DNA from: a bacterium | Lineage (GTDB): Bacteria > Sysuimicrobiota > Sysuimicrobiia > Sysuimicrobiales > Segetimicrobiaceae | NCBI GenBank assembly: GCA_035945995.1 | Contig: DASYZR010000143.1 | Location: forward strand, 1-64,000 | DNA length: 64,000 bases | Direction of reading: 5' to 3' | Shown: piece after piece, positions 63,790 through 64,000 of the stretch | How the letters are laid out: the number at the start of each line of letters is the position of its first letter | How positions within the stretch are numbered: the first letter of the stretch is position 1 | Made by a program: the position numbers and the translations under genes | The notes under the pieces: model-generated | The model's database searches: none | Told to the model about the DNA's origin: nothing | The model's input: only the letters and a program-made list of their open reading frames with translations

Positions 63790-64000
63790 GCGGAGGCCCT
63801 CCTTTGTTTGCGCCTGACGTCCCAGGCTTTTCGAACGTGCCAGTGACGTGCCGGGGTGCGGTCAACTCTGTGGAGAGAAGACGGCCGCGTTTTCAGCGAT
63901 TGCCCGCGCGGTCCCTCACTGCCGGTGTGTGCCGACGTTGTCCCATACGGGTAACGGCGAGTGGACGGTGTTATCCACAGGTATGGAAGATGTTGTGGAT
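63790..64000. other. Origin-proximal intergenic region at the right edge
   Basis: No gene is visible. There is a perfect DnaA box TTATCCACA (63971-63979), a box-like TGTGGAGAG (63869-63877) and a truncated TGTGGAT at the last bases. On the minus strand TTGACC lies at about 63866 but its -10 is weak. This is probably part of, or adjacent to, the second half of a bipartite origin that continues beyond the window. Confidence 0.45.

Overview
The window comes from a high-GC bacterial chromosome and ends at the replication-origin gene block. The order dnaA, dnaN, S4-domain gene, recF, dciA-type gene, remB-type gene, gyrB, gyrA, together with a T-box riboswitch, points to a Gram-positive-type lineage: a high-GC Bacillota relative or another deep Terrabacteria phylum. 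The sequence does not fix the species. Genes are packed with 1-8 nt overlaps, and GTG starts are common. At least two genes, probably three, appear to start at CTG.

Bases 1-3310 are an accessory segment ending exactly at the 3' end of tRNA-Lys(TTT). It holds an orphan helix-hairpin-helix protein, a frameshifted restriction-endonuclease-like gene, a phage-type small protein, and an unusual cassette: a promoter, a class II tRNA-like gene with a greatly enlarged anticodon arm, and 20 bp downstream a PIN-domain ribonuclease gene.

Bases 3455-24438 are mainly catabolic and transport genes. A minus-strand operon (9933 to 3856) combines an ABC importer of NMT1/SsuA type with an FAD oxidoreductase, an enoyl-CoA hydratase/isomerase-family enzyme and a family III CoA-transferase. 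Then come an amidohydrolase, two DAO-type FAD oxidoreductases, SDR enzymes, a sugar-type ABC importer without its ATPase, a secreted phospholipase C-type phosphoesterase, an ArsP/DUF318-type permease, citrate synthase and an orphan peptide-type binding protein.

Bases 24491-34535 are one ten-gene operon, aroF-tyrA-trpE-trpG-trpD-trpC-trpS-trpF-trpB-trpA, behind a T-box leader whose specifier reads UGG (Trp). Bases 49482-42582 hold a second aromatic operon, aroE-aroC-aroKB(fused)-aroQ-aroH-aroA plus a TauE-type exporter. Together they cover the whole route from PEP and erythrose 4-phosphate to chorismate and on to tryptophan, plus prephenate dehydrogenase and chorismate mutase for tyrosine. Between them lie a QueA-like gene, an SDR, a two-component pair, nadA-nadC and a molybdopterin oxidoreductase.

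Bases 49613-53611 carry a phosphoribosyltransferase, a sugar-type symporter, a histidine phosphatase, tatA, a small metallopeptidase and a DinB-like gene. Bases 53693-64000 are the origin block. The dnaA-dnaN gap contains an AT-rich stretch, four DnaA-trio triplets and DnaA boxes. An uncommon GHKL-ATPase/HTH gene sits directly upstream of dnaA. The best candidates for undescribed biology are the tRNA-like/PIN cassette and this GHKL-HTH gene at the origin.
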